From Bacillus massilioanorexius (GTDB lineage: Bacteria; Bacillota; Bacilli; Bacillales; DSM-1321), in NCBI RefSeq assembly GCF_902374955.1, contig NZ_CABKRX010000056.1, positions 62,001-126,000 on the forward strand: a stretch of 64,000 nt of DNA, given 5' to 3'. Shown here in pieces: positions 61,441 to 64,000 of the stretch; the first letter of the stretch is position 1; every line of letters starts with the position of its first letter. The notes beneath the pieces were generated by a model. That model ran no database searches and had not been told where the DNA came from. It was given only the letters and a program-made list of their open reading frames with translations. A program made the translations under genes and the position numbers.

Positions 61441-63951
61441 ATGTCAGAATCTAGAGTAAAAGAGATTAATTTAAGTCAAGAAATGCGTACATCATTTCTT
61501 GACTATTCAATGAGTGTTATTGTTTCACGTGCCCTTCCAGATGTGAGAGATGGTTTAAAACCGGTACACAGACGTATTTTGTATGCCATGAATGATTTAG
61601 GAATGACTTCTGATAAACCGTATAAAAAATCAGCGCGTATCGTTGGTGATGTTATTGGTAAATATCACCCTCACGGTGACTCAGCTGTTTATTTTACTAT
61701 GGTACGTATGGCACAGGATTTTAATTATCGTTATACGTTAGTTGATGGCCATGGAAACTTTGGTTCCATAGATGGTGATGCGGCTGCTGCGATGCGTTAT
61801 ACTGAAGCACGTATGTCGAAAATCTCTATGGAATTAGTAAGAGATATCAATAAGGATACCATTGATTATCAAGATAACTATGACGGCGAAGAAAAAGAGC
61901 CAGTTGTATTACCTTCACGTTTTCCAAATTTATTAGTTAATGGTTCATCTGGTATTGCTGTAGGTATGGCAACAAATATACCACCTCATCAGCTAGGAGA
62001 AACAATTGATGGAGTTCTAGCAATTACTAAGAATCCAGATATAACTATAGATGAATTAATGGAAATTATTCCAGGACCAGATTTTCCAACTGCTGGACTT
62101 ATTTTAGGACGTAGCGGAATTCGTAAAGCTTATCAAACGGGGAAAGGCTCTATTATTCTTCGAGCTAGGGTTGAAATTGAAGAAAAATCTAATGGTAAGC
62201 AGAGCATTATTGTTAAGGAAATTCCTTATCAAGTGAATAAAGCAAAGCTTGTTGAAAAAATTGCTGAATTAGCTCGTGACAAGAAAATTGATGGTATAAC
62301 AGATTTACGAGATGAGTCAGATCGTAAAGGTATGCGTATTGTAATGGAATTACGCAGAGACGCTAATGCAAATGTATTATTGAATAATCTTTACAAGCAT
62401 ACAGCATTACAAACAAGCTTTGGAATCAATTTATTAGCTTTAGTAAATGGACAACCAAAAGTGCTTAATTTAAAGCAATGCTTGGTTCATTACCTTGATC
62501 ATCAAAAAGTTGTAATTCGTAGAAGAACAGAATTTGAACTGCGAAAAGCGGAGGCTAGAGCCCATATTTTAGAAGGATTACGTATAGCCTTAGATCATTT
62601 AGATCAAATTATTGCTCTAATCCGTGGTTCAGAGACTGGAGAGATTGCGAAAGAAGGATTAATGACACAATTCGCACTTTCTGAAAAACAAGCACAAGCT
62701 ATTCTCGATATGCGATTACAAAGATTAACAGGTTTAGAGCGAGAAAAAATTGAAAATGAATACCAAGCTTTAGTTGCGTTAATTGCTGAACTTAGAGCAA
62801 TTTTAGCGGATGAAGAAAAAGTATTAGAAATCATTCGTGAAGAATTGACGGAACTAAAAGATCGTTATAACGATACTAGACGAACAGAAATTGTTATGAC
62901 TGGATTAGAAAGTATTGAAGATGAAGATCTAATTCCAGAAGAAAATATCGTTATTACTTTAACTCATAAAGGATATATTAAACGTCTACCAAGTTCTACG
63001 TATAAGAGTCAAAAACGTGGAGGACGAGGAATACAAGGTATGGGTACGAATGAAGATGATTTTGTAGAACATCTTTTAACAACAAGTACTCATGATACTA
63101 TTCTGTATTTCACGAATAAAGGTAAAGTATATCGTAAAAAAGGATATGAAATTCCTGAATTCGGTCGTACGGCTAAAGGTTTACCAATTATTAACCTATT
63201 GGAAGTAGAACCAGGTGAGTGGGTAAATGCTATTATTCCAGTTAGTAAGTTTGAAGAAGATAATTATTTATTCTTCACAACAAAGGATGGAATATCTAAA
63301 CGATCACCATTAACTTCATTTGCAAATATCCGAAATAGTGGACTTATTGCTTTAGGGTTAAAAGAAGGCGATGAGTTAATTTCTGTGAAGTTAACTGACG
63401 GAAATAAAGATATTATCATTGGAACTAAAAATGGAATGATGATTCGATTCCCAGAGACAGATGTTCGTTCTATGGGAAGAACTGCAACAGGGGTTAAAGG
63501 AATTACCCTTCGAGATGGTGATGAGGTTATTGGTATGGACCTTATTAACGAGGGTGAAGAAATTCTAATAGTAACGCATAATGGATACGGTAAAAGAACT
63601 GATGAAAAAGAATATCGTATTCAAAGCCGTGGCGGTAAAGGTATTAAAACATGTAATATTACAGATAAAACGGGTACTTTAGTTGCTATTAAACCAGTTA
63701 GTGGTGAAGAGGATCTAATGATCATTACAGCAGCTGGTGTAATAATTAGAATGGGCGTTGAAGGAATCTCTCAAACGGGTAGAAATACACAAGGTGTTAA
63801 ACTGATTCGCCTAGGTGACAATGATAATGAATTCGTTTCTACTGTTGGTATTGTTGAAAAAGAAGAAGAAACTGATGACGATAATCTAGAGGATCATTCA
63901 GAATCTAGTGAAGAAATTCTTGAGGAAGATTCATCAGCTAGTGAAGAGTAA
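61441..63951 (+). CDS. gyrA: DNA gyrase subunit A
   Basis: 836 aa. The catalytic Tyr120 is in AAMRYTEARMS, the GyrA-box is QRGGRGIQG, and six beta-pinwheel blades follow before an acidic tail (EEETDDDNLEDHSESSEEIL). In the quinolone region the sequence is HPHGDSAVYFTMVRM, so Ser81 is kept but Phe85 stands where B. subtilis and most relatives have Glu (Asp in E. coli). AAGGAGG precedes the ATG. The window ends 49 nt after the stop, where AAAAGGCTTC may begin a terminator. Confidence 0.98.
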   Translation: MSESRVKEINLSQEMRTSFLDYSMSVIVSRALPDVRDGLKPVHRRILYAMNDLGMTSDKPYKKSARIVGDVIGKYHPHGDSAVYFTMVRMAQDFNYRYTLVDGHGNFGSIDGDAAAAMRYTEARMSKISMELVRDINKDTIDYQDNYDGEEKEPVVLPSRFPNLLVNGSSGIAVGMATNIPPHQLGETIDGVLAITKNPDITIDELMEIIPGPDFPTAGLILGRSGIRKAYQTGKGSIILRARVEIEEKSNGKQSIIVKEIPYQVNKAKLVEKIAELARDKKIDGITDLRDESDRKGMRIVMELRRDANANVLLNNLYKHTALQTSFGINLLALVNGQPKVLNLKQCLVHYLDHQKVVIRRRTEFELRKAEARAHILEGLRIALDHLDQIIALIRGSETGEIAKEGLMTQFALSEKQAQAILDMRLQRLTGLEREKIENEYQALVALIAELRAILADEEKVLEIIREELTELKDRYNDTRRTEIVMTGLESIEDEDLIPEENIVITLTHKGYIKRLPSSTYKSQKRGGRGIQGMGTNEDDFVEHLLTTSTHDTILYFTNKGKVYRKKGYEIPEFGRTAKGLPIINLLEVEPGEWVNAIIPVSKFEEDNYLFFTTKDGISKRSPLTSFANIRNSGLIALGLKEGDELISVKLTDGNKDIIIGTKNGMMIRFPETDVRSMGRTATGVKGITLRDGDEVIGMDLINEGEEILIVTHNGYGKRTDEKEYRIQSRGGKGIKTCNITDKTGTLVAIKPVSGEEDLMIITAAGVIIRMGVEGISQTGRNTQGVKLIRLGDNDNEFVSTVGIVEKEEETDDDNLEDHSESSEEILEEDSSASEE

Positions 63952-64000
63952 AAGCATAATATGATAAAGATTTAAAAAATAAAAGGCTTCTAAACGAAGA

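Noticed and set aside
61526..61541. TGTTTCACGTGCCCTT in gyrA as parS
   Set aside because: Only one half of the palindrome matches.
1..64000. CRISPR arrays, prophage, insertion sequences, rRNA operons
   Set aside because: None found: no regularly spaced repeats, transposase, integrase or rRNA sequence was seen.

Overview
The window is a chromosomal replication-origin region of a low-GC, endospore-forming member of the Bacillaceae. The evidence is the conserved block jag-yidC-rnpA-rpmH / dnaA-dnaN-rlbA-recF-remB-gyrB-gyrA, the soj-spo0J-noc partition genes, a spore-type YyaC protein, a SinI-type peptide and strong GGAGG ribosome binding sites. I cannot name the species from sequence alone. Nearly all genes left of about 54.4 kb lie on the minus strand and all genes right of it on the plus strand, so both arms are co-oriented with forks leaving an origin in the rpmH-dnaA-dnaN intergenic regions.

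Layout. 0-10 kb is an accessory stretch: a partial Zn-dependent dehydrogenase, an extra fabF, decayed SDR, MFS and histidine-kinase genes beside an intact response regulator, a SinI-like peptide, a queuosine-precursor transporter behind a preQ1-II-type riboswitch, an SDR, a DUF2829 (Tad2-like) protein, msrA, a membrane protein and a paralogous pair of unknown genes. 10.5-11.4 kb holds an AT-rich orphan with a possible zinc motif. 11.6-19.8 kb is rlmH, a CxxH/CxxC peptide, htrA and the walRKHIJ cell-wall operon. 20.2-25.1 kb holds a LysM/G5/M23 peptidase, a Lys-Glu-Asp tRNA operon and a four-gene glutathionylspermidine-synthase-like operon. 25.4-34.0 kb is purA (with a PurBox), a PdaC-like deacetylase, dnaC, rplI, gdpP and yybS. 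34.2-37.7 kb is accessory again (DUF2087 regulator, MATE pump, frameshifted MerR regulator). 38-45.9 kb carries rpsR-ssb-rpsF-ychF, DUF951, mscS, yyaC, DUF554, parB and soj. 46.3-54.1 kb is noc, rsmG, mnmG, mnmE, jag, yidC, rnpA, rpmH. 54.3-56.4 kb is oriC with dnaA, followed by the rightward replication and gyrase genes.

How the parts work together. DnaA-box clusters flank dnaA, with an AT-rich unwinding region and DnaA-trio-like repeats before dnaN. Two further clusters sit at 12.2 kb and 51.7 kb. Four parS sites (three intergenic or in parB, one inside walK) surround soj-parB-noc. Translation (rpsR, rpsF, rplI, rpmH, mnmE/G, rsmG, rlmH), replication (dnaA, dnaN, dnaC, ssb, recF, gyrAB) and envelope stress (WalRK, HtrA, GdpP, M23 peptidase) genes are grouped as in other Bacillaceae.

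The points most worth a second look are a Phe in GyrA where related sequences have Glu at a quinolone-determining position, a preQ1-II-like leader with an enlarged P2, a dispersed intergenic repeat family, an orphan SinI-like gene with a TTG start, a chromosomal Tad2-like gene, an exact 35-nt tandem duplication directly before the gyrA ribosome binding site, and several fresh pseudogenes.
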